From Deltaproteobacteria bacterium (GTDB taxonomy: Bacteria; UBA10199; GCA-002796325; JACPFF01), in NCBI GenBank assembly GCA_016210045.1, contig JACQUX010000038.1, positions 229,139-293,138 on the forward strand: a stretch of 64,000 nucleotides of DNA. The letters run 5' to 3'. Below the pieces are notes generated by a model. That model did no database searches and was not told the DNA's origin. It was given only the letters and a program-made list of their open reading frames with translations. Both the position numbers and the translations under genes were made by a program. Positions 34,278 to 42,549 of this stretch are shown piece by piece; the stretch's first letter is position 1, and every line of letters begins with the position of its first letter.

Positions 34278-34374
34278 GCCGCAGACCTTTACGGTCGGCG
34301 CGGCTAATGTGCAAGTGGTCGGTTGGAAAACGGTGGCCAGGGCGTGTTGGCAACATCGATTGTCGTGCCCATTC

Positions 34375-34520
34375 CCCGGGAGGGACGCGAGGGGGGCCTG
34401 CGGGCCGCTCGCCTCGCGTTACGGCGCTCGGCTCACTGAGACCTCGCTCGGTCGCGCTTCAACCCCATAGATCTCCCTCGCTCAGACTCGCCCGCAGGCC
34501 CCCCTCGCGCCCCTCCCGGG
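34375..34520. repeat. Foldback element with 30-bp arms
   Basis: 34375-34404 and 34491-34520 are reverse complements with one mismatch, very G/C-rich, around an 86-nt loop. No copy elsewhere in the window was noticed. It could be a degenerate non-autonomous element. Confidence 0.8.
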
Positions 34521-34675
34521 ACCGCGTTCCAAGCCGGACGTGGATAGGGCGTGCTTGAAAAACTGCCGAACGGCTACGGGTGGACGGCCCGGCCCCCGGA
34601 ATAAACACGGATCCTGGCAGCATGGAATGCGCTGTAGATCCCGCACTGCTTCATCGATTTTGCAAACGCGCCCTA

Positions 34676-34769
34676 GTGACCGGTGGCTGGTGACTGGAAA
34701 AGAGGTGGCTGGGCAAGCGGATGCACATGGTTCGCCCCCCAGCCACGAGTCACCAGTCACCAGCCACCA
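34676..34769. repeat. Palindrome of TGGTGAC-type heptamers, copy 3
   Basis: GTGACCGGTGGCTGGTGACT on the left, and CCACGAGTCACCAGTCACC on the right, around a longer and divergent centre (about 45 nt, ending GTTCGCCCCCC). It is the least symmetric of the three copies. Confidence 0.8.
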
Positions 34770-35088
34770 TTTTATAAGTCGGATAATGCGATGACTCCCC
34801 CATTTCAGACGCACGGTAGTGCACGCAGACGCGCTGGGCGAGGCGGGGTCGGCCTCCGACTCGTCCGCTGCATCCAAAAAAAATAATGATTTCAATAGGC
34901 GATTCGCCGCGCCCTAGGATGTCGCGATAATGTTGAGGAAAATCAAGGGCGGGCTGAATGGCGATCGAGCTGACGGGTCACCCTCTGCCTCTGAACGCCA
35001 CCGTAACCCACGCAACTTTTTCTGCGACGTGCCGATAATCAATCGTGATTGTCGACGCACATCAACCGACCCACCCAAGGAGGTCCCC

Positions 35089-35535
35089 ATGCCCCCCGTC
35101 GATTTGAAAGCTATCTGTCTGGCGCTGGATCCGCGTCAGCGATCCGTCGCCCAATGCAAGGAGGTGCTCCAAACCGATTTCTCCCTGTCACTGGCGCGGC
35201 TGGAGTGTCCGGCGGGTAACGATTATGTGGCGCGCCAAGTTGAATATTTGCGGGGAGAGGCGGTGGCAAGGAGTCGCAGTGGTCTGCTCAAGGATGCGAT
35301 CGTCAACCGCTGGAAGCAGATCGGGCTCCTCCGCGCGGCAACGGCGGCAGAGATCCGTAGTGCAAAACCAGGTCAATGCAGCGTGCGACCGAGTAGTACG
35401 GACGAGGACTATCGTTTACCCAAGGATGCCATGCAGCGCCAGCCGACATCCCCCGATCCATCCTCGCCCGACTCGTCGGCAGAGGGTGTGAATTTTTTTG
35501 TCGGTACCGCTTTGAAGTTGCACTTCGGCAAGTGA
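35089..35535 (+). CDS. Small hypothetical protein upstream of the transglutaminase-like gene
   Basis: 148 residues. AAGGAGG lies 6 nt before the ATG at 35089; an upstream start at 34930 is rejected. Not recognised. Helical first 90 residues (DLKAICLALDPRQRSVAQCK, LARLECPAGNDYVARQVEYL), then a Ser/Pro/Asp-rich tail and a hydrophobic FFVGTALKLHFGK end. It lies 50 bp before the 827-residue gene, so the two probably form a unit. Confidence 0.65.
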   Translation: MPPVDLKAICLALDPRQRSVAQCKEVLQTDFSLSLARLECPAGNDYVARQVEYLRGEAVARSRSGLLKDAIVNRWKQIGLLRAATAAEIRSAKPGQCSVRPSSTDEDYRLPKDAMQRQPTSPDPSSPDSSAEGVNFFVGTALKLHFGK

Positions 35536-35585
35536 GCTGCTAGCCGTTGCTCCGCAGTGAGCGTCTCTCTGTGGGGGGAGTGGCT

Positions 35586-38069
35586 ATGCGCACCGAGTTC
35601 ACTGCGAATTCGCCGGTCGGTCAGGTGTGGCAGGCGATCCGCCAGGATTGTACGGCCCGAGGAAAAGCGGAGGAGGTGTGTGCGGCAGAGCTGCACACCG
35701 GATTTGTCGACAACGTCACACTGCTTCCCCTGCGAACCTATCTTCCCGACACCCTGACCGCAGGCGAGGTCTTAGAGCACGCTTACCGTTTCGATCGGTA
35801 TTGGCCGCTACTGGTCAAACACGGATTTCCCGTCCCCTTCGCCGTCGATGACTACGATCCCGTCACCACGGACGATGGGTTGGTGCGCGAATCACTTCAA
35901 GCTGCGGCCGCACAAGCCACAGCGGCGGTCATGAGCCAGGGGTTGGCACCGGAGACGGACGCCTACCTCCACGCGGTCGCCACCACGCTCTACGACTGGG
36001 GCGTGCAGCACCTCGATTTCCCGAACGATTGCCCGGAAGAGGCCGATGCCGTTGCGGCCTGGCAGCGGCACTGTGGCGCCTGTTCGGAGACGAGCTATCT
36101 GATGTATCGCCTTTTTCAGTACGCTGGCCTTTCCCCGGTCTTTGCCCACATCGCGTCGCCGTCGCCCACCTTAGACGCGTATCAATTCCTGGAGCGATTG
36201 CCGGCCCGGCTGCTGTGGGCGGAGCATGTCTTCGTGGGGGTGATGGATCAGCGTGGACAACTGCTCCAAGTCGACGTGGCCTTGCACCGCTTCGATGCGC
36301 AGTACGCAGGGGTTCACATCTTGACCCCACGACAGACGGTCGCTGCAGCGTGGTATGGAAATCGGCTCACGGGACTGGACCAGAGCGGCGCGGGCGATGT
36401 TGCGGCGGAGGTCAGTTTGCTCCACGGCCTGTTTGCCGTGGCCCCCCGTTCCTTCCTGGCGTGGCAACGAACCTGTGACGGGGACGCAGCCGTGACCGCC
36501 CGCATGGGGGAGGCGTGTCAAAAAAATCCCCCGCACCTCATGAATTATCCGATCACCAGTCCGTGGGTCGTGGGTTCGACCCTGCTGCGGGCCGCGCTAA
36601 ACGGTCAGGAAGCTATTTTTTTCGAAATGGACCGCGAGTTGTCCCCCGCCGTACGCGCCTTGGGTGCAGTGGATCTGGACGCCGGAGCGGGACTGGCGTT
36701 TCGCTTGGCCGTCAATGCGCTCCGGGTGGCGACCGTGATGGCTCAGGAGTGGCCGATACGCCAAGCGAGGCCCGATTGGCCTTTCACGACAGCTATCGTC
36801 TCCGACCTGAGGCGCAAAGCGGTCATGCTGCTGCGCGAAAGTTTGGGGTGGCAGCCGGGACGGGTGCCGGCGTACGTGACGTTGCAGCGCATCGCCGCGC
36901 AGGACCGGAGCTTGCTCGCGGAGGTGCGCGCGGCGTGCGAGCACGTGGCGGAGACCTGGCCAACCCATGCCGTCGCGCACTTCAATGCGGCCCTGATGCG
37001 GCTGGGCGAGGTTGCGTCCCGGCCACGGGCCGAAGTGGCGGACGACTTGGCGCGGATTCAGCAACATGTGGAAGCCCTGACAGTATTGGCACCGCGCCAT
37101 CCGTGGACCCGGCTATTACAAGCGCAATGGCATGCGTATCGGGGCGAGATTGAAATCGCAGTGGCGCACCTGCGCGAAGGGGAAAAGGGGGTCGGGAACG
37201 ATCCCCGGTTCCTGACGGAGGCCGGCTTTCTGTATTTGCTGGCGCATCGGTCGGGCGATGCGGAACGAAGTTGGACTGCGTTACTGGAGCGCGACCCGCT
37301 GTACGGGGCGCAGGCGTTGCAGGCCGCACTCTCGATCCTCACCATGGACCTCACGGGGGCGGATCGTGTCGCCTCGGTCTCGGAGGGCCAGGTGCCGCAG
37401 GACACCCGTGGGTATTGGGTTGGCCTGCGATTGGCGGCGCGACTGGGTCAGCGCGATGCCGAGGCGGGCGCGCGGCAGGCGATCCGGTTTGGACTTATGG
37501 CGCTGCTCGAGGGAGATACGGCAGCGTGGCAGTTCGCGCGTCCCCTCTTGCCGCCGGAATGGCCGGCGAGTGTCGGCAAGACGTTGGGCAGTGAGTTGGA
37601 GGCCTATGGACGGATGTTGTTGTCCGCGCCGGAACCGCATGTGATGACGCAACTGACGCCGGCACGGGCTGACGCTGTCCTAAGCGAGCTGCTCCGGCTC
37701 CTGGTGCCCCAACCCAACTTTGGAGATCCGGAGCTCGGGACACGAGGACTCATGGTGTTGTGTCTCGGTCTGGCCAAACAGCATCTCTGGGCCAAACAAT
37801 ATCCGCTTGCGGCCAAGCGAGTGGCGCAAGCGCGTGAATATGATTACGTCGTGGCGGAGCGCCTGTATGCGGACGTGGCACGTCCCTTTCTCGAGACCGG
37901 CGACTACGAACGATTTTTCCGTGCCATCCAGATGGGCTCACCGACTGTCTGGGAACCGCTGCTGCGCAAGCGGCTGATGACGGATCTGGAGTCCCTCCTG
38001 GCCCAGCCGCACCTCAAAGCGGCGGTTCGCCGGACCGCAAAGGCCCTTCTGCAATCGGTGGCTGAGTGA
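35586..38069 (+). CDS. Transglutaminase-like protein with TPR-like C-terminus
   Basis: 827 residues. GGGGGAG lies 6 nt before the ATG. A transglutaminase-like triad is visible: Cys166 in CGACSETSYLMYRLFQYAGL, His214 in EHVFVGVMDQRG and Asp230 in LLQVDVALHRF. After about residue 280 it is alpha-helical, with repeat-like segments from 480 to 650 (AVAHFNAALMRLGEV, HPWTRLLQAQWHAYRGEIEIAVAHL, RFLTEAGFLYLLAHRSGDAERSW) that look like TPRs. There is no signal peptide, so it is cytoplasmic unless exported by another route. It shares the enzyme-plus-TPR architecture with the protein at 19881-22199. Substrate unknown. Confidence 0.7.
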   Translation: MRTEFTANSPVGQVWQAIRQDCTARGKAEEVCAAELHTGFVDNVTLLPLRTYLPDTLTAGEVLEHAYRFDRYWPLLVKHGFPVPFAVDDYDPVTTDDGLVRESLQAAAAQATAAVMSQGLAPETDAYLHAVATTLYDWGVQHLDFPNDCPEEADAVAAWQRHCGACSETSYLMYRLFQYAGLSPVFAHIASPSPTLDAYQFLERLPARLLWAEHVFVGVMDQRGQLLQVDVALHRFDAQYAGVHILTPRQTVAAAWYGNRLTGLDQSGAGDVAAEVSLLHGLFAVAPRSFLAWQRTCDGDAAVTARMGEACQKNPPHLMNYPITSPWVVGSTLLRAALNGQEAIFFEMDRELSPAVRALGAVDLDAGAGLAFRLAVNALRVATVMAQEWPIRQARPDWPFTTAIVSDLRRKAVMLLRESLGWQPGRVPAYVTLQRIAAQDRSLLAEVRAACEHVAETWPTHAVAHFNAALMRLGEVASRPRAEVADDLARIQQHVEALTVLAPRHPWTRLLQAQWHAYRGEIEIAVAHLREGEKGVGNDPRFLTEAGFLYLLAHRSGDAERSWTALLERDPLYGAQALQAALSILTMDLTGADRVASVSEGQVPQDTRGYWVGLRLAARLGQRDAEAGARQAIRFGLMALLEGDTAAWQFARPLLPPEWPASVGKTLGSELEAYGRMLLSAPEPHVMTQLTPARADAVLSELLRLLVPQPNFGDPELGTRGLMVLCLGLAKQHLWAKQYPLAAKRVAQAREYDYVVAERLYADVARPFLETGDYERFFRAIQMGSPTVWEPLLRKRLMTDLESLLAQPHLKAAVRRTAKALLQSVAE

Positions 38070-38117
38070 CACGCCACTTTGGTACGTCCCCGAACCGCCC
38101 TCTGCAATGGAATGCGC

Positions 38118-39428
38118 TCAAAACACTCCCGGAATAAAGCGCCAACGGACCTTTTGCATATACGCGCGGTAGTCGGGGAATTGGCGCAGGTGGCGCTCTT
38201 CGGTGAGCGCGCGGCCGAGATAGAGCAGGTTCCAGCCGAACAGGCGCAGACAATCGCCCAAGCTAAACAGGAACGGGATCGTGATCAGCCACCACGAGAG
38301 ATTCTTCGCGACATATGCGGGATGGCGAATGATGGCGTAGGGGCCGCTGCTTAGGATGCCGCGATGGGTGAGGTTGGAGAAGCGGAAGCCAAACGCGATC
38401 GTCGCGTGGACGTAAATCCACATGCAACCGAGAATCAACACGGCGAACAGCGCGTAGAGAATTGGCGTGGCGGCGAGCGTCTGTCCCCAGAAATGATTGC
38501 CGCTGTTGTAGGCTAAATACGAGTCGCTGATGCGCGCGAACGGCGGATAGCAGAGCAACGCGACCAACCATCCGGCGATCGTCGGCTCGGCGGAGCGCAG
38601 ATGCGAGTCGAGCAAGCGCCAGGTGCAGACGTAGCCGACGAGTGCCAGCGAGACGTCGAGAAACATGATCCCTTCGTACGCGGCCGTGTAGAGACGATTC
38701 ATTTGCGGGACGCTGAAGCCGTGCCAGAGATTCGGTTGGAACAAGCCGCCCAAATTACGGTCGAACGAGGCGGCGTTGTTGACCCAAAAGACGGTCATCA
38801 GTGGAATGAAGTAGAATTTGACCAGATAGCCGCGCAGCACGCGGGCGAATCCGGGCGCAGGCGCTTGGCGACGCCACAGCGCTTGGGCGCCGCGCGCGAT
38901 GATCAGCAAGTCGTCGTCTTCGTTGCGCCAGCGGCCGCGCCGTTCGCAGAGTAGCAGATACGGGAATGCGCCGAGCAGCAGCAGCGCTGTGGCGACGGTG
39001 AAGAGTTCAAAGAACGGCCGATAGTAACTCTTGGCATATTCGACGAGGAACGGGAGACCGATGTGCAAATGATATTCGCGGAGCGCGGCGTACGTTCCCC
39101 AGGCCAACATGAGGCAGCCAGTCATCGTGATCCAACGGAGCCAGACGCGTCGCCACGCCGCGGCGTCGAGTGCGCGCGAGACTGACCAATCGAAATGGCG
39201 ACGATGGACTTTCACTACCAAGAATTCGTAGGTCGCCATCGCGGCGACGGCGATAAAGAGTAAGACGATGAAACGCGGATGGGGTGGGCCGGAAGGGAGG
39301 ACCTGCAGGCGCGTGCCGACGTGGAGCCCGATCATCCCCAGCAATAATACGCCGGCGCCGATCAGTCCGGTCCAGATCGATTGTGCGCCTAACACGAAAT
39401 CCGGAGCCGCATTGTCAGTCTGTGCCAC
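38118..39428 (-). CDS. Integral-membrane methyltransferase, isoprenylcysteine/phospholipid methyltransferase type
   Basis: 436 residues with about 9-10 membrane helices. The C-terminal catalytic part carries SSGPYAIIRHPAYVAKNLSWW and, at the end, RALTEERHLRQFPDYRAYMQ, the ICMT/PEMT signature (RHP plus EExxL) for S-adenosylmethionine and substrate binding at the membrane face. The first about 250 residues form an additional multi-helix domain not found in short ICMTs. Probable substrate is a lipid or lipid-linked group; the sequence does not say which. Confidence 0.8.
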   Translation of the reverse strand: MAQTDNAAPDFVLGAQSIWTGLIGAGVLLLGMIGLHVGTRLQVLPSGPPHPRFIVLLFIAVAAMATYEFLVVKVHRRHFDWSVSRALDAAAWRRVWLRWITMTGCLMLAWGTYAALREYHLHIGLPFLVEYAKSYYRPFFELFTVATALLLLGAFPYLLLCERRGRWRNEDDDLLIIARGAQALWRRQAPAPGFARVLRGYLVKFYFIPLMTVFWVNNAASFDRNLGGLFQPNLWHGFSVPQMNRLYTAAYEGIMFLDVSLALVGYVCTWRLLDSHLRSAEPTIAGWLVALLCYPPFARISDSYLAYNSGNHFWGQTLAATPILYALFAVLILGCMWIYVHATIAFGFRFSNLTHRGILSSGPYAIIRHPAYVAKNLSWWLITIPFLFSLGDCLRLFGWNLLYLGRALTEERHLRQFPDYRAYMQKVRWRFIPGVF

Positions 39429-39540
39429 GATGCCCCCAATGGGGAGCGCTCATACCTGATTCGCTGCGCCCCCGCAATGGCTGAGCATGATCAGATGGCA
39501 CAACCTTGACAGAGGGTGCCGATCGTGGTCGCTAGCGGGC

Positions 39541-40218
39541 ATGACAATGCGAATTCCAGTGGTGACCGGAGTGATGCGTCGTTGCGGCAACGTCGCAACG
39601 CGGATGCGAATGCGTGGGCGGGCGCCAAACGCGGCGAGCGTGGTCGCGGAGGCGCGCGCGATACGGCTACGAAGGGCGGGTGATTTGGTCGCGGCCGAAA
39701 CGTGGTTTCGCCGGGCGGCGTGGCAGCGGGAGTTTCGGTCGGCCGATCAGCGCCGGTTGTGTAACGAGGCCGCGCGTTGTGCAGTCGCATTGGCCGAAAC
39801 AGCGCGAGACCCGGTAACGCAGATGGAATGGTGGGAGGCGGCGGCGCGGAATGTGGCGGATCGACAGCTGGAGGCCGCAGTCTGGTGCCGTCTGGCGGCC
39901 GCGAAAGGTGAAGTCGCACGACAATTGCTCGCCGCGCGTGACAATCCGCGCGCGTTGCGGCAGTTAGTGAAAGGCGGTTGTCCTTCGTGGCTGTTCGGGA
40001 TGTTTCTGAAATTGTTGAGCCAGGGGGCGGTGACTGCCGCCGAGCATGCAGCGCAAGCCCGCGCGGAACTGGCAGTGCAGGGTCTGCAGGATGCATTTGT
40101 TCCGTTGCCGGTCTCTCCTGATGCCGATCTGGCCGCGTTAGCCGCCGAATGTGCTGCAGTGTCGCGGCACATTGCTTTGGACGTCGAGCGCACTGAACAG
40201 CTTGCCGCCGTTGCATAA
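39541..40218 (+). CDS. Hypothetical helical protein
   Basis: 225 residues from ATG 39541 (an in-frame ATG at 39487 is also possible). Not recognised. Soluble, Ala/Arg-rich helical repeats: AEARAIRLRRAGDLVAAETWFRRAAWQ, CNEAARCAVALAETARDP, WWEAAARNVADRQLEAAVWC. These resemble TPR or Sel1-like pairs. Composition and repeat style recall the protein at 8174-8917. Confidence 0.6.
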   Translation: MTMRIPVVTGVMRRCGNVATRMRMRGRAPNAASVVAEARAIRLRRAGDLVAAETWFRRAAWQREFRSADQRRLCNEAARCAVALAETARDPVTQMEWWEAAARNVADRQLEAAVWCRLAAAKGEVARQLLAARDNPRALRQLVKGGCPSWLFGMFLKLLSQGAVTAAEHAAQARAELAVQGLQDAFVPLPVSPDADLAALAAECAAVSRHIALDVERTEQLAAVA

Positions 40219-40222
40219 CCAC

Positions 40223-41377
40223 TCACGACCGTTTCAACCACCGTACCGTCACCGTTAACACCGCCGCGCTGACGACGGCCAACACGAAGAACGTCGTCGG
40301 GAATCCTCGATGGTCGACCAGCCAGCCCACGCCGAGCGCGGCGGGGATGAAGATTCCGTTCTGTAGGAAATCTTGAATCGACAGCACGGTCGCGCGCCGT
40401 TCGGACGCGACCAGCCGATTCACGGCCGCGCTGACGGTCGGCAACAGCAGACCCCATGCGGCGTAGATCAGGGCCAGGATCACAATCGCCCCCGTCGTAC
40501 GACCGATGGCGAGGCCGAGGCAAATCGCGATGCATCCGAGCCCGAGTTGCAGGAAAAAATGATGTCCGAGCAGATGCGATCCCCACCGATTCGCCGCTAA
40601 CGTGCCGCCCATCGCTAACATGTTGCAGCCTAAGAAGACCCAGCCGAAGGCCGAAAGCGGGACGCCGAGCGTGCGCAAATACGGTTGGCTCAACGTGGTG
40701 GTGACGATCAAGACGAGCGAGAAAAACCAGCCATAATAGCCGATCAGCGCGCGCAGTGCGGGCACGCCGACGCGGATTTCGCGCCATCCGGCGAGCAGCG
40801 TGCGCAGTCGCAACGCGACGGTCGTGGACGGGGGTTCGGGGATCGTCAGCGCAGTGAGCGCGGCGGCGAGAAACAGCATGGCCGTGCCGTAAAACGGTCC
40901 TTGTGGAAACGCGATGTAGAGCGGCGCGCCGACCACGGCGCCGACGCTCATCGCGGCGAACTCAAAAAACTTTGCGTTGGCATAGCGCCTTTGGTAATCA
41001 GCCGTCGCGTTTCGTTCCTTTAAATGGTCGTACAGCAAGGCCTCAGTCGCGCCGGTCTTGAACGCATAGCCGACGCCCAGCAGACATTCGCCGAGGGCGT
41101 ACCACGCGAATGCGTGGGCCGGAACCAGGCAGAGGGCGCCGAGGACTTGCAGCCCGCTGCCCGCAAAGAGCGCCCATTTGCGGCCGAAGCGGTCGGCAAA
41201 GAGTCCGGTCGGGAGTTCCGCGAGCAGCGCGCTGCCGATGTACAGCGAGATGAGCAGCATGACATCGGTCTGGGTCAGTCCTTGGCGCAGCAGCCAGACG
41301 ACGAAGATCGGCAAGTACAAGTAGCAGCGGGAACAAAAGGCGAAGACGTAAAAACGTGTGAAAAAGGTCGTGTACAT
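40223..41377 (-). CDS. MFS transporter
   Basis: 384 residues, about 12 membrane helices. Loop 2-3 motif LFADRFGRKWALFAGS near residue 60; ALGECLLGVGYAFKTGATEALLYDH and the second-half motif NRLVASERRATVLSIQ support a drug or metabolite MFS. The start codon shares bases with the start of the divergent exported-protein gene (CATG at 41375-41378); a TAGAAT at about 16 nt upstream might be its -10. Substrate unknown. Confidence 0.83.
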   Translation of the reverse strand: MYTTFFTRFYVFAFCSRCYLYLPIFVVWLLRQGLTQTDVMLLISLYIGSALLAELPTGLFADRFGRKWALFAGSGLQVLGALCLVPAHAFAWYALGECLLGVGYAFKTGATEALLYDHLKERNATADYQRRYANAKFFEFAAMSVGAVVGAPLYIAFPQGPFYGTAMLFLAAALTALTIPEPPSTTVALRLRTLLAGWREIRVGVPALRALIGYYGWFFSLVLIVTTTLSQPYLRTLGVPLSAFGWVFLGCNMLAMGGTLAANRWGSHLLGHHFFLQLGLGCIAICLGLAIGRTTGAIVILALIYAAWGLLLPTVSAAVNRLVASERRATVLSIQDFLQNGIFIPAALGVGWLVDHRGFPTTFFVLAVVSAAVLTVTVRWLKRS

Positions 41378-42419
41378 GAGGATTCGTTGCCCATTCTACC
41401 TGATTTTTCTCGGCTGTATACTTTCTCTCGGCGTTTCCACGGCCGTGGCGAAACATCGTAGGCCTATGCGGACGATCAGCGCGTCGCCCACGCCGGCGGT
41501 GCTGTTCGATCGCGGGGCCAAAAAAAAGCCGCGCGCGTTTGAATCCGTCGACCGCTGTGTCGAAACGCCGTGCATCGTGACGCAGCATGGCGCGTGGCAA
41601 TTCGCCCCGTCCGTTGTGGACGCCTACCGCGTGGAAATGAGCTATTTCCATGAAGGGAGTCAGCGGCCGATCGGTCTGTTTCAACAGAGCACGACGTTGG
41701 AACAAAAAGTCGCGGAGCGATTGCTCAATCGGCATCCGAATCGGAAGATCGTCAACTTGATGCAGTTGGTGGAACGCGGGACCGCGCCGACGATCTTCAT
41801 GTACGGCGTGTTGCTGCAATACGAGATCCGCGACGGCGATCCGGTCATTGTGCGCCTGACCCGCTTTGCCGACCCGACCGACGTGCGCGAATATTATTTC
41901 CGCTATCACAAGACCGGGCCGGTCCCGGATATCGATATTTCGCTACTCTACCCGATCGGTTTTTTTCACCCCAACCCGAACGATGCCATTCAAGGTGCGA
42001 CGACGGGCGCCGCGTTTTCCTTTTCGATCGGTTCCCATATGGACCCGGAGCGGCACTATGGATGGTTTCGGAAGTCGTTGCGCGCCGTGCGGTTGAATCT
42101 CTTTACCGGGCTGGTGACGCGCAAAGAACTGAAGGCGATGGGCGGCGATCTCGTCGTGAGCGATTCCGTCGACGGCTTCGGCGGGATCGGTCTGACCGTC
42201 TTCGATTTCCTGAATCTCGGCTATGGGATCAATTTCGTCCGCACGCCGCACAGTACGTTCCCGTTCGTGGGCATTGAAGTGAAACACGTCTTCGAATTCA
42301 TCCGCTCGCTGAAACAAGATACGCACACCAAGTGGGAGAAGTATCTGCGCGAAGAACGCGAGCAGCGAGGTAGTCCGCAAACAGGTCTCCAGCTGGGTAG
42401 AACTTCTCGCTCAAAATGA
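41376..42419 (+). CDS. Exported beta-rich protein, possibly outer-membrane
   Basis: 347 residues. Signal peptide PFYLIFLGCILSLGVSTAVA with a cut near residue 25. Not recognised. The mid-part is mixed; the last half has repeated beta hairpins (AAFSFSIGSHMD, LRAVRLNLFTGLVTR, GIGLTVFDFLNLGYGINFV, FPFVGIEVKHVFEF) that look like a small outer-membrane barrel. The ATG starts at 41376, one base inside the divergent transporter's start codon. The last codons overlap the conserved leader of the next gene. Confidence 0.65.
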   Translation: MRIRCPFYLIFLGCILSLGVSTAVAKHRRPMRTISASPTPAVLFDRGAKKKPRAFESVDRCVETPCIVTQHGAWQFAPSVVDAYRVEMSYFHEGSQRPIGLFQQSTTLEQKVAERLLNRHPNRKIVNLMQLVERGTAPTIFMYGVLLQYEIRDGDPVIVRLTRFADPTDVREYYFRYHKTGPVPDIDISLLYPIGFFHPNPNDAIQGATTGAAFSFSIGSHMDPERHYGWFRKSLRAVRLNLFTGLVTRKELKAMGGDLVVSDSVDGFGGIGLTVFDFLNLGYGINFVRTPHSTFPFVGIEVKHVFEFIRSLKQDTHTKWEKYLREEREQRGSPQTGLQLGRTSRSK

Positions 42420-42495
42420 GGCGAACGGGTGGCCGGGAACCCACGGTGCATGGGGCCGTGCGCGGCATCTGCGCGGTCGGGCGATGTTTTTTTTT
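42395..42495 (+). promoter_or_regulatory. Structured leader of lipoprotein gene, copy 1
   Basis: Nearly identical to 45638-45738. Three hairpins: CTCA-AAA-TGAG (42410-42420), 42420-42434, and a TGCGC/GCGCG stem (42459-42475), then a run of nine T at 42487-42495. Differences between the copies largely keep the pairing. It does not match a riboswitch class I know. Confidence 0.5.
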
Positions 42496-42549
42496 CGCTG
42501 CTGTGTGGTGTGGCGATTGCACCGATTCGTCGTTGTGTCCTCTCATCCC

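Larger units (their letters stand above)
34278..35088. other. 811-bp intergenic region with palindromes, no credible gene
   Basis: Open frames here are composed of repeat DNA. The region holds a 30-bp foldback element (34375-34520) and the third heptamer palindrome (34676-34769). An A-rich stretch at about 34870-34900 precedes the promoter region of the next gene. I see no RNA gene. Confidence 0.65.

Noticed and set aside
34482-34895. Minus-strand 137-residue reading frame in the intergenic region
   Set aside because: Its translation contains WLVTGDSW, which comes from the heptamer palindrome, and the rest is foldback DNA. A similar frame at 19571-20227 contains the same peptide.
42395-42495. 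Leader as a c-di-GMP (GEMM) or other named riboswitch
   Set aside because: The conserved GEMM segments such as GGCAAACC and GACGCAAAGCC are absent, and no other class I can recall fits the three short hairpins.
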